Both the position numbers and the translations under genes were made by a program. Positions 50,501 to 61,871 of a stretch of 64,000 nucleotides of DNA are shown in pieces. The notes below the pieces were generated by a model. That model had not been told where the DNA came from and ran no database searches. It worked only from the letters and a program-made list of their open reading frames with translations. The stretch spans positions 6,076,001 through 6,140,000 of the forward strand of contig NC_060118.1 of NCBI RefSeq assembly GCF_021155765.1, in the 5' to 3' direction. This stretch comes from Diprion similis (taxonomy: Eukaryota > Arthropoda > Insecta > Hymenoptera > Diprionidae). How positions within the stretch are numbered: position 1 is the first letter of the stretch; every line of letters begins with the position of its first letter.

Positions 50501-53500
50501 TCGAAGTCTTGGTCTGTCATCTATGAGCTGTAGGTCTTCCCCCTAGAAAAATAAATATTAAATTAAAAGACTAAACTGTTAAAGAATATTGTACCCAAAT
50601 TTGAGGTTACTAATCGAACAATAGTGAATCTGCAATTGATTGATGATAATGAAAAAATATACGAATAATGTTCGATATACATATTTTTGTCAAGGTACAA
50701 GTACCCAAAATATTTTCTGCCCTTGAGCGATATATTCTTAGTATATAACCTCAACTCTTCAGAAAGTAATCGGGCTGTTTAATACAAGAACAGAAGAAGT
50801 TTCAATGAACCAATTTTTGACGAACGAACTCCACGTGAATGAGATTTTTGCAAGAAATCTAGCTATAAAAATCAAATCGGATCTATTCTAGTCGGTAGAG
50901 TGTAAAAGATTCGGATTCAATCGATCGATCGAATAGAATCAGCGATAAATATATTATCGGATTCACTAGTCGTTGTTGACAATTCCGGGTCTCAGACACA
51001 AAAGAGAGACTGAAATGTTCGTTCAACGTTTATTTGTACTAAACGGCCAAAGCCTGTCTCCATCATCACGTACAAAGGCTCTGGACGGGCTGCGTAGCCC
51101 CCAATTACAACGCCGATCAGATAAATAGGGTGACTTTTTATTTCTGCATCAAGATCTTATTAATAAAAACGCCACTTCTCTATGCTCACGTTATCGCGGC
51201 TTCACCATCGCGTCGGAGGCAAAATAATCGGGCTTTAAGGTTACGACAGGGGTAATTTGACCAGGCAAATATGGTTGTAAATTTTTTCGTATTTCTACCC
51301 CGAAATTAAGGCGAGGGAAAATACTTGCGAAACGCATTACAGATTCTTGTGACAAGGGGTTGACTTTAAAAGTTTCTTTCCCAAACACCCGTCCCACCGC
51401 TGTCACCAAATTTTTCTTCGCAAATTGAACCGACGGGCTGAAAGGTGAATCGCTTCAGTCGGGGTTTATAATTTATTGAAATTCAATCGTGTGTGAGTTC
51501 TTTTCGCGAGAAGAAAAGTGTGAAAAGATAAAACCGTAGACTCTTCGAGCGAGCCAGCGCCTACATGAACGTCTAAATTATGATCCTCCGCAGAGACAGT
51601 TCCCAAATTGCGACGTTTCGGTGACGGCTGTTTTGCTTGGCTAAAAGAAAGAACCAGTGAAATATGAAGGCTTTGATCAAATGCTAAAGGCTGAATTGAG
51701 GCACGTGAATACCTTTGATCTCCAGGATATTATCGGCGTTGGAATACCCTTGGCAACACAAGCCATGTCTACGTCGTCACCCATCGCTACCTCCAGTTCT
51801 CCAGATTCCGGAACTGGATGAACACTTGGTGGATCTGTAAGAATTCCTTTATAATTTTTATGCCTGCAGAAGGCATCAAACCATGGAGCCAAGAATAGAA
51901 TGGAGGGAGCATAAGGTAAGAGTATCAGCACGAGACGTAAGGGAAACTCCGTTCAGCGCCATATTGGAAGGCGCACCTATGATAATATCTTGTGATCGAA
52001 ATGCGGAAGCAACCTCAATTGTACATAATCAGCAATCTGCTGGGTTAGGTTAGGCTAGGTTAGGTTGGAAATTCATTGGAAATGTTAAGATCCGAAATCA
52101 GAATAATGAAAAAGTTGATTAGGTTAGGTTAGTTTAGGTTCAGGTTAGGCTAGGTTAGGTTAGAAATTCACTTGGTAATTTCAATATCTGAAATCGGGAT
52201 GATGCAAAAATTCGATTAGGTTAGGTTAGGTTAGGTTAGGTTAAGTTAGGTTAGCAGTTGCCGCTAGGTGTCACCAAAATGGGACTTCTGAGATGGCGCA
52301 GCCAATTAGAAAACCTCATATCACCTTACAACCCTTATGTCTTATGTTGTCACTCCCACTGTGATATACTCCCTGCATTATATTCTTAACCCCATATGTG
52401 AAACGGAACGGGGTGAACGATCTTCGTCCATGCTCACACATGACTTCTATGGCGTGGACTTGAGTCACGTGACCCCAAGGCGCTGGCCTCGATGCTTGGC
52501 AGACGTATTCCCCTGTGTCCTCAGGTTTCACGTAAGATACCTCCAGACTATTGTTCTCCCGCATTTTTATCCTCGCCGGAAGTGGCATGGCTGCTTCGCC
52601 GCTGTCCGCAAGCAAGACGCTATCACGCCACCAGCGAACGCGAGCCGGTGTGCCTGGAAAATGTCGCGAAAGTCTGTCTAGTATCACTGGTCAAAATGTA
52701 GTTCGTGTAGAATCCGTGTATGCATGCAGAAGCTCGTACAAATATTATTAGAGCTTCGAGTTGACACGAATTTCACTTCGAATAAAAAAATTCTCTCCAA
52801 CTTCATACGACTTGCTGCAAATTTTGCATTAATATGCAAGGACTCAAATTAAATGACAATTACTACTGATTTCACACCAGAACATGTGAAATTTTACACA
52901 GATAGTAATCGAAATTTTCAACTGTATATGAATTTGCAAGTCGAACCGAATAGTTAGACAAAATAGGGACCTGTAATACTTATTGATGAACCAGATTATA
53001 CCGTGAAAAGAAAAGTAAAATTTAAACATCGTTTTAATAAAAGCTCGTGGAAAGTCCAATGGCCCATATCGTCTGAATTAAAAGTGAGAAGAAAATCGAA
53101 ATCATTTTAAGAAAATCTTCAGCAATGTTTTGTGCGCTTACGATAGTGGACACGAATAAAACAGTATATCTGTACTGCATAATAAAAATGGATCTGATTC
53201 TAAGATATTAACAATTTAAAGAAAAGTTTGATTATCAGATCATCCGAAATGGTTAAACTCTGTTGTTTTTGATCCGATTCTAATATCTTTGAGCTCGTTT
53301 TGTTAACCACAGAGATTTTCCGAGGTCACCCAAAGAAAATGTTACGAACAGAGTGGATGAAGATAGATTTGCGAAAGTATTAATGGAAGATTTCTTGAAT
53401 GTTTTTTAAGGGAAATATTCTTTTTCTTTGCCATCTTTCGAGGCTTGATTATTAAAATGATGAGACCAAAAATAGTAGAATCGAATCAAAAACACCTCAG

Positions 53501-56500
53501 TTCAATAATATTTTGAATGTCACATTCGAAATACCTTTTTTTTTCAAGTTGTTTGTACTTCAACTTATAACATTGTTATATAACAGGCAGATTTTTCATT
53601 TATGTTCACCATCACCTGCCACAAATAATGCTGCTGGAGTTTCTTCAAGCGATTCTGTCTGGTTTTATAAACTTTCATTTGGACGGTACAACCCATTCAT
53701 TCATCTTTGACAGACAATAAGTTGTTCATAAAAATATTAACTGTTGAATCAGAATTATTGCCATGTTTAAGGAACTTGTTAAAACTATTTCTCAAGTATG
53801 AGGCTCAACAGGAAAACGCGTGCTGGAATTTATAAGTATTTGAGCCAAAATCACGATCTGCAATGAAATAAAAAAAGCACTTTTCACTTTCGATACGCAG
53901 TTCTTTAATGGTCATCTGTTTTTCAGTTTTCTTCCCCAGCTTCATTGGAAGAACAGGTCCGTATTATATTTAACTGTATATTAACCCTTGAAATGAACGC
54001 TCCTACAGCGCCCAAGCCTAATTTTCGTTAATTGAATCTCGAGTAATTAACGAAACTCTGTAATTGAACAGTCGAGCTCACCCGTTTAGACCAAATTAAC
54101 CGTTGTAAAACGTCGATCGTTCAAACTTTCGACTAACCCATATCTACTCATTATATACTGCAGTGAAAATCATCGATTTTTACCAAATATTGGTTAGGCA
54201 GTTAGCAAGTTATCGACCGATGGTAACTGGACTGATTATAATTCAAAACTATCTGTCCGGCCGAAATGTTTCAAATCATTTTTTGAACTGTTCTCCAAAT
54301 CGTAAAACTAAATGTAAAAATTCATGAACTTAGAAAACCCCAATACAAAGTAAATAAAAAAAACTAAGAATACTATTCGAATAGGAAATAAAAATTACTA
54401 AATATTCTTTAAAGTCACTCACTGTGTTCGATAAATAATTCTCGTTATAATTCTCAACGATCATTACATGACTTTACAAACTAAGCCAGCTATGTATAAT
54501 ATTTTTCAGATAAAATATTTTTTCATCTACAGCATTTTCCACATCAACAAGATTTTTTACTATTATGAAATCGACATCGTTAGTCATCGAGATGTGGAAA
54601 AATTTATGACAAATACTGAAGATGTAGCCCGTTAATTTTATGGGGAGCCGGTATTTCATCATATTCCTTACGCGTCCGTGTGATAGATCGTTAATTAAAG
54701 TTACCGTCCTACTATTTAGCGATCGATTTGACGAAAGTGGAGTTAAGGAGGCGACCAAATTGAGCGTTTTAAATCGACTAGAAACTTACACGATAGAGCC
54801 CTACCTCAGCTTTCGAAGAGACATGAAAAATGAAGAAAATTTTCGCCCACCAGTCTTCGGTGCGGTGATATGGTAATTGCTTGTTATTTTCGTCGTAATC
54901 GCCCGTGAAAATGTTATCTTCAATGTGAAATATTTCGCCATTTGAATAAAAACATTTTCCGGAATATTTTTATGAATCTAAGTTCAACTTTTTCAAATCT
55001 TTTCGGAATATTTTCAAGTATTTCAACGTTGAGAATTGGGAGTTTTTTTTTTTTGTTTTTTTTTTTGAAAACTTGAAAGAATGAATCGGAATTCAAATTC
55101 TTTAAGAATTTCTCCAAAAATTTCTAATTTTATTCTAATTATGAAGTTGATAGAAATCTAAATTCTGTACAATAGCTTACCTTGAAAACTTATTTCTTGT
55201 TAAGTAATCGGAAATTTGGGGATAAATTTCGATTTTTCAGTAAAAATGATAACATGGACTTTAAGAAATATTATATTATTTCTTTTTTCAACTATTATTT
55301 CACAGTGAAAATGAAAACAAATCGTGAAATTTGACACAACTAATTTTTAACCTCAAATAACTTTTGAACCAGTCAATCTACGAAAAAATCGCAAGAGACT
55401 TTTTTTGTAGATCCTTGAATTTACTGCGAAAATATGCATTGTTCTTTGCGATACGCCAATCCGTTGTTGAGTAATAAAATTTCGAATTAAAATATAAAAA
55501 AAAATTTCCTGGAAAATCGCAAATAATGACTAATGAAAAAAAAAACGTCATTTTTTTTTTCGAACCCTAATATATCTATATGTATATGTATATAAGGCAA
55601 AAGTCTAATCAATGCAAAATCACACTCTGGCTGGAGAGGAGTTACGTATAACATAAAAGAATTCAGACGAGCAATTGAGGGAAAAGCGAAAGACAAGGAT
55701 GGGAGATTAGAGGGTGAGTAAGTGAGCGAGAGGACGAAGGGATGATGAAAGGATGGTGAGAGTCTTTTATGCGGTTAACAAAGATTTTGAACCCCCTCTT
55801 TTGAGAAGAGGAGATTAGGCCAGGGAACCAATCTCGGAAACTGCGGAAAAGACGAATCAAGGAGCCTCATTTATACAATGATTTACTTTCCAGGTGCAGA
55901 GAGTTTTCACAAATCTTCCGTCATTTTATTTCTTGTATATTCGGAATTGTCTGCAAGCCATGCACTTTTCATTTCCTTTTTCTGTAATACAGATTTTCTT
56001 CAATTACCTGAATTATCCTTTTCTGATTTTAAACCGTGAAATTATATCGAAGTTCAATCGTTACAGTTAATTTGAGGAGTTCAGTTTTTTTTTTTTTTTA
56101 TATAATTCGTTTCTTCTACAATCTATATTTCACCGAGGTTATAACCATCGATTATTCCTTTTTTATAAGATACCAAGCAACGCAGGAGTTGTTTATTTCG
56201 AAAAAATCACTCGCTTTTGTTTCATCTATAAGGGTGGCAACAAATTTTTTGGCAAAAAAATTCCATCACATTTCCAGGTTGTTCAGGACCTAAAACCTAG
56301 TTTTCTCTGACATTTTTCCAGTTCTATTAAGTTACTAAAATCTAAATCGTTCAGCCTATTTACTCTGTATTTTTGATTATTATTTAATTCGAATTGAAGA
56401 AAAATATAATGTACAACAAAGTCAGTTAAAAATGAAAAAAATTGAAACTTATTCTATCTCAAAAAATCATTTTTAATTCCCATGATAGAGAACTGATATT

Positions 56501-57959
56501 TATTCCCTTAACAGTTTTTTTCCATGACCAAATTGAAAATCCCATACAACTTGCAGGTTTTCCAGGTGTGTGGCCACCCTGTCTATTATTTACACGTCGG
56601 TAATTCTAATTAATTTACTCACCTAAATTGTCCACGTAGCATGGCAGGAGCACCGTGTCATTTTCGAAAGTCTTGACAGTAGTTGGAACACTTTTGAATC
56701 CTCTGTGACCCGCCACTTGAGTCGCTGTAAACAAAAACGGAAACGCCATAATAACAAAAGGTTACAATTTCACTTGATTTCTTTAATTTCTTAATTCTTT
56801 CAACCCTGTTTCAGTTTTTCCTTTCTCCTTTGTAACTTTTTCACCGAATACTTGTGTAAATTGTTTTTTCCTCTTTTTACCCTCGTTTGATAAGACGAGT
56901 CGGAACATAACTCGATTCCACGAGTTGAGGGTTTTCGTAATGCGTAGGTACTCCGGACGAAACTAAATACCGTAAATACTTATCTTCGATGCTAATTTTC
57001 TCTCTTTTCTTGGCCTGGCTACGTAAGTTAACGGATATCGCTTCGGGGGAAACGTGACACTGCTTAGCTTTGAGGGTGCAGCAGAGCTGGCTTCTTGATT
57101 ACGAAAATGCACCTTATATACTTCACTCGAACCAAGTTTCTCTCTCTCTCTCTCTCTGTTTCTCTCGTATATTTCATCCGTTGGTTTATTTATTAAGAAC
57201 AAATATGTACCTACACTCTCTCACTCTGAAATAAAACGCCTCGATGACTTCAGAGAGATGATTTATTTGATTTCAGGCGGTAAACGCTTGAAGAATCTGA
57301 CAAATTTGATCTTCTGATCTTTTCAGTCTACTTTGTTTATCATGAAAATACTTGTGACAGTAACGAATAAACGAGCAAATAGCAAAATTACGTATTCAGA
57401 ATTGATCTGAGCTCATTGAAGAGACAGAGTCCTCAACTCCTCAAAAGTGAAGCTAGTGTCTATAGACGGAGAAGAAAAGTCGGTTTAATGAAATCGCTTT
57501 TCAGGTCTCTTCCCATCCCGTGCATCGAATTTTGTGTTATCTGGTTCGTTTCAACAAAATCATGTTTTGCGAAGGACCGATTCCTTTCAATTGTAGTAAA
57601 AAACGAATTCCTACAATTCATTTCAGCCAACAGATAAGCATCGCTTATACATTCCGGAAATATTCTTTTTAAAATAAATCTCATCGAAACTTCTGACATC
57701 GCATCGATTATTATTTTCCAAAGAAACAAGCATGATTTTATTTGCCGAAGAACGCAGCGTGCAAATAATTATTCATCAACTACTCACGAACCGGAAGCTT
57801 AATTTAATCACTGATTTTATTAGATACTCGAAGAGGTTTAACTATACCACCAATTCCATAGTAACACTTTTATCCATCTGATTGAAAGAAAAATGATTCG
57901 AACTCACCTACAGCGACGACGAAGATGATTTCAAGCATCCAAAAAATTTTCGAAAACAT
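41564..57959 (-). CDS. Wrapper/Klingon-like Ig-superfamily adhesion protein (3 Ig + FN3)
   Basis: Neural cell-adhesion protein. Minus-strand exons are 57959-57908, 56724-56623, 52653-52438, 51834-51713, 50542-50401, 46446-46349, 45866-45564, 43207-43012 and 41724-41564. They total 1392 nt and encode 463 residues. Residues 1-17 form a signal peptide. Ig1 pairs Cys46 and Cys103 with Trp59, Ig2 pairs Cys149 and Cys192 with Trp161, and Ig3 pairs Cys235 and Cys286 with Trp247. DTGEYVC, SGRYTC and DYGDYLC mark the F strands. An FN3 domain follows and ends near RNRYGWS (391-397). The tail (about 441-459) is hydrophobic, fitting a GPI signal or one membrane anchor. The order Ig-Ig-Ig-FN3-tail is that of Drosophila Wrapper (midline glia) and Klingon (photoreceptors, memory). 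The first domain looks more like Wrapper to me, but that rests on memory, not a search. An optional small exon lies near 42283-42225. Confidence 0.85.
42225..42283 (-). CDS. Candidate optional cassette exon of the Ig/FN3 gene
   Basis: On the minus strand this stretch is bounded by a TTTTTTTAG acceptor and a CCAG|GTAATG donor. In the phase left by the FN3 exon it reads PAEDDDGLRVEASPEQK. It would lie between the FN3 domain and the hydrophobic tail, as an acidic stalk insert. The FN3 exon (phase 1 end) also joins the last exon in frame without it, so it could be an alternative exon. Its length is 59 or 60 nt depending on a T-run near 42234-42239 that I could not count with certainty. Only 60 nt keeps the tail in frame. 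Confidence 0.45.
42672..42700. repeat. CT dinucleotide microsatellite
   Basis: Uninterrupted CT repeats, then one interruption, inside an intron of the Ig gene. Confidence 0.85.
43750..43769. repeat. G homopolymer of about 20
   Basis: One unbroken run of about 20 G on the plus strand, in an intron of the Ig gene. Assembled length of such runs is often unreliable. Confidence 0.85.
44611..44886. mobile_element. 276-bp MITE in the Ig gene
   Basis: Left end GGGCACGGTCTTCTTACACA and right end, reversed, GGGCACGGTTTTACACACAGG form terminal inverted repeats that continue into TTGCAAC. An inner inverted pair, GCTGCAATCGAGGGATACAT and its complement at about 44793-44812, lies inside. Confidence 0.7.
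48683..48899. mobile_element. 217-bp MITE in the Ig gene
   Basis: ACCGTGTGTCCAT occurs at the left end and inverted at the right end. GAATTCTATTGGT and TGAGCAG recur inside as a further inverted pair. No open frame; target duplication is unclear. Confidence 0.7.
52041..52256 (+). repeat. TTAGG-like repeat clusters in the Ig gene
   Basis: Three clusters of GGTTA/TTAGG pentamers (about 52041-52070, 52117-52170 and 52215-52256) are separated by two copies of a spacer of roughly 60-70 bp that share GAAATTCA and CGAAATC-type words. TTAGG is the canonical insect telomere unit. Here it lies in an intron, so it is interstitial. Confidence 0.75.
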
Positions 57960-58330
57960 CGCAGAATTTGAAACGCCGGATCGAGAACGTTAGAGTGTGC
58001 ACTAAACGATAGTGAGAAACTCGACAAACTGGAGATGAATGAACAAGTCCCACATCCACCCCAACGATTCGGAATCCCTCTCTTTCTCCCTTTCACTCTC
58101 TTTCTCTCCTTCTCTCTTTCTCTTAACAGCTCGAGATTTGAAAAGCCACTGTGATCCTCATTCGGACTAACCGCGACGCTGACTGACCGGCTGTCTCTCC
58201 CCTATACAACACACAATAATTCCCACTCCGCATCTTGACACTCACTATACACGTGAAATGCAATTATCACCAGTTAGCTTTCGTCCTCAGCAGTGGCTGT
58301 CCGCTCCTAACACTCTCCAATAACCAGCCA
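57960..58330 (-). promoter_or_regulatory. 5' region of the Ig gene with a CT/GA tract
   Basis: Directly upstream of the start codon. The CT-rich tract at 58071-58134 reads as GAGA-rich on the coding strand, as often seen at insect promoters. The transcription start is not identifiable. Confidence 0.4.
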
Positions 58331-58629
58331 TTTATACACTGTGCGTAATGATGATTAGGAAACAACTAGATCTTTATGTGCTTGAACTCTGTTCTATTCG
58401 GTTAATTCAACTTGCGGTCTAAATTGTTTCATAAAATCGTCGAAAGAATTGGATTATGGACTAAAAGCAACTACGGGTATCGGTACTCGTTCAAGAAGCT
58501 TCTGGACAACCATTCACAATTCACTTTTCTACTTTCCCATGCAGAAATGATGTAATGTTATCACAATTAACTAGCTGACATATTACTGGTAACCATAGCG
58601 AGACGCCATATCGGAATCCCATGTGTTAT

Positions 58630-58760
58630 ATAGTAACTATTGCAATCTGTTGTACACTTTTGTAATCAATTCTAACCCATTTTTCCATCTTTTGTAATCT
58701 ATTTTTATCCTTATTATTATACCTTTGTAATCCTTGAAGTGTTTGCAGTCTTTCTAATAC
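58630..58760. repeat. Degenerate TTTGTAATC repeat
   Basis: TTTGTAATC, TTTTGTAATCTA and similar words recur. Read in reverse, this is the same GATTACAAA pattern as at 9041-9310. Confidence 0.5.
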
Positions 58761-60692
58761 GATGACGTATATACCTTGGTTTGAACGACATTTCATCCTG
58801 AATGTAATAGCTTGTATTCACTTTAACCGTACGAATATAGTGTATTGAAATAATTTATATTTACCATAATAAATTCATGGAGAATTGATTTAAACAACAA
58901 GTCAAAAACAACTTGAAACAATTTGAGAAACCCTGTCGTAACACGAGATGCAGACCTTTGAAGTCATCCTGTTCCGCGTGCATCGGGGTGTAGAGACATT
59001 CATTGATACACACATGAACAAGAGACATGGGGGCCTTACGGCTCAGGCCCTTTTTATCACGTCCCTCGTGTATTCGGCACCCACGCAATGGCGGCACGTT
59101 CACGTGTCAACTGTAGCATTCTTCTGTAATTTGTTCAATTCACGCGGACAACCGAGGTGCCCCAGCTTTGAGGGTCTGTAGCCGGTGTCGCTTGTCGTTT
59201 CTTCCTCATTTATAAATCGAATTAACGGACCGCCTTGCTTAGCTGCACTTCTTATCCGGCTGCAATGGGGTGTTCCAAAAAATGTATTTTTTTTTTTTCT
59301 ATATTCAAACGGGAATCAAGATTTCAGTAGAGCTTCTCGAATAGAATATCTCAGCCAAATGTGATTTTTAACATTGATAGTTAAAGGTGCCTGTTTCATT
59401 TTTCGAAACACCCTAGACTGAAAGGTATAATTATTATTGATGTGGGAAATATCGCTGATACTTGCAAGGAAAGTATCTAAGGTGAACCTTACCGATCTTC
59501 TTCACTCTCTGACATAATGTAGATCATTAAGAAACGTTCGGTACTCATTTATTTTCAGATCCTAATTCAGACGTTTAAGGGGTACGTACAGGTCACCGTT
59601 AAAGTTGACCCCAAATAATAGATTTTTTAGATTTTTTAATGATGACGTAAAATTTTTTGATGAAACCAAATCGACAATATTTATTATCGACAGACGATAA
59701 TATCGGTAGTGTTTTTAATATCGGTAGTGTTTTTACCCCCGAAGGGGTAAAATCCCTTATTTTTTGGGGGTCAACTCCAAGGGTAACTTTAACCCCTGAA
59801 ACGGCCAAAGCAGTGCGCAAAAAAAAGTTTTTATCGATGTTTTTGATGTGCTTGTTGCAACATATCAAAAAATGAAGAAAGAGGGTGAAGTGGACCTCCA
59901 GGTACTTTCCGCGATTATAGTTTAATAGTAGCTAAGCAAATTCTAGGAATGTTTGATTATATAAGCCATTAGCCGGGAAATTGTCAACATTCAAACGGGA
60001 ATGAGAAAACTCATCAGGAATTCACCGTTTTCAAAAAAAGCGTGCATGGGATTAATATCACAAATGATGAAAACCGTTTTTTGTCCACCTTACGAATTGT
60101 GTCGAGAAAATATTTAGTTCATTCTACGGTAATTTGATATGCATCAGGATTTTGTGATTCCAAGAGTCCTCACTTTACTAGATGTTTTCTGTTGACCAAA
60201 CTCGAGGTATCCTGTGTACATAGAAAAAGGATTTGTTACCCTTATCGCAAACATCGCTATAAAATATGGTGGAAGGAATCCTATTACAGTTGAAAGAAAT
60301 GTTGTCTGATCCAACAAAATAACGGGCAAAGTAACAATATCTGCTGTCAAGTGAGACGACACAATTTATTCGAATCAACAGAATATTTCTTTCGATTTAT
60401 TTAGCAAATTCAACAAGTTCGTTTCTTCGGTGGCTGATCTTACTAAATAAGAAATAAAAAATCAGTGACGACAAGGCTAACGATTCTCCTGAAGTCTTGT
60501 CGTAATTATCTATAATTGCAATTATTTGGTATCTATGTTGACAGAACTATAAATCTCACTAAATGACTTATAGAAGCCGATCCAAGGGAAAAAAATGACG
60601 GACTTGTAAACATCTTCTATGATAATACAGTTGTTGGAAATGCGATCTTGAGACTGGGTTTGATTTTGGTTTTTTAAGTAATAAAATGGCTC

Positions 60693-60812
60693 AAGGTCAT
60701 GTAGTACTCCTACTCTTACCGACTGAGCAGCCTCCGTTGGTATGTTTATATAATATAGGAGGAAAAAGGTGAGTTTGCTCGGTCGGTAAAGGTAGGAGTA
60801 TTTCATGACGTT
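60693..60812. mobile_element. 120-bp MITE, second copy of the 33477 family
   Basis: Starts AAGGTCATGTAGTACTCC and ends with the inverted form GGTCGGTAAAGGTAGGAGTA then TTTCATGACGTT. The interior (GTTTATATAATATAGGAGG) resembles that of 33477-33614. Confidence 0.8.
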
Positions 60813-60901
60813 AATCATATTTCAATGGATGGTGTGTACGAATCGAAAATCGAGATATCATCGTTATTTTGTAAAAATTCCATATCGTCCTGTGTTTCCT
60901 T

Positions 60902-61871
60902 CGAAAGGGTCAAGCCAAATAAGATTGGTGAATCTGCCTCCGCCGACTTTTGTGGTGCCGATTTTTTCGAAAGTTCCCAGGGTGGAAAAAAAAGTTTATA
61001 CCAAATTACAGGCTTCTACGTTGATTCTGAAGGGTCTTTGTGCTGAAAAAACGTGTTTTTTAGATTTTTACAGTTTTTAAATACCCAGAGACGACCGAAA
61101 AATCTGAAAAAAATTTCAAAATTTAGAAACACCTTAAAGTTTATGGAAGAATTTTCTCCAATTTTTAAATGCTGAACTCTATTTTTAATCATCGAATTTA
61201 ATAAAATTTATTCTGGAGTGTATCAATTCTTCTGCTATTTTTATATCTTTCCACCAAAATAGTCATGTACCAATGTAATAGACTAAAATTAGCAATACTA
61301 TTCTATTGTTTACATCTATCTTTTATATCTCACAACTGCTCCAGTCATGATCAGCCATCAAATCAATCCAAAGAACGATTTATGTATGGGTTTTCAACGG
61401 AAAATGTGAAATTTTGCCGTTTTTATTTTTTTTACAAGGTGGCGCGGGTCAAATTTCGAAACTTCTTTTTGCATTTGCAGGGAACGAAAAGTAGAATGAT
61501 GTAAATGTTTTTTTATAATAGCAGAAAAATTGATACAATCCAAAATAAATTTTTTGAAGAAACATGCGATAAGCAAAAACATAGTTCAGTCTTTAAAAAT
61601 TGCAGAAAATGCTTCCACGAACATTAAAATATTTCTGATTTTTCAGAATTTTTTCAGATTTTTTGGTCCCTTCTTGGTATTTAAAAACTGCAAAAATCGA
61701 AAAAAAACAGGTTTTTTCAGCACAAAGACTCCTCGGAATCGACGTAGGAGGCTGTAATTTGGCATAAATTTTTTTTTTCTCAGCTTGGGATCTTTCGAAA
61801 AAATCGGGACGGCTAAAGTAGATTCGATAAAGGAGGCAGATTCACCATTCTTATTCCGTTGGACCCTTTCT
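60902..61871. mobile_element. Fold-back element of about 970 bp
   Basis: Arms of roughly 355 bp (60902-61255 and about 61510-61871) are imperfect inverted copies around a spacer of about 250 bp. Shared words include GGTGAATCTGCCTCC, GATTTTTTCGAAAG and TCTTTGTGCTGAAAAAAC. The arms differ by many substitutions and small indels, so it is not a recent duplication. No protein of a transposon is encoded. Confidence 0.75.

Noticed and set aside
52041..52256. Chromosome end at the TTAGG-like array
   Set aside because: The repeats are short, broken by spacers and enclosed by exons of one gene on both sides.
60805..61080. Apparent homologous peptides on plus 60805-61080 and minus 61643-61882
   Set aside because: The similarity arises because the two stretches are the arms of one inverted repeat, not because they encode a protein.
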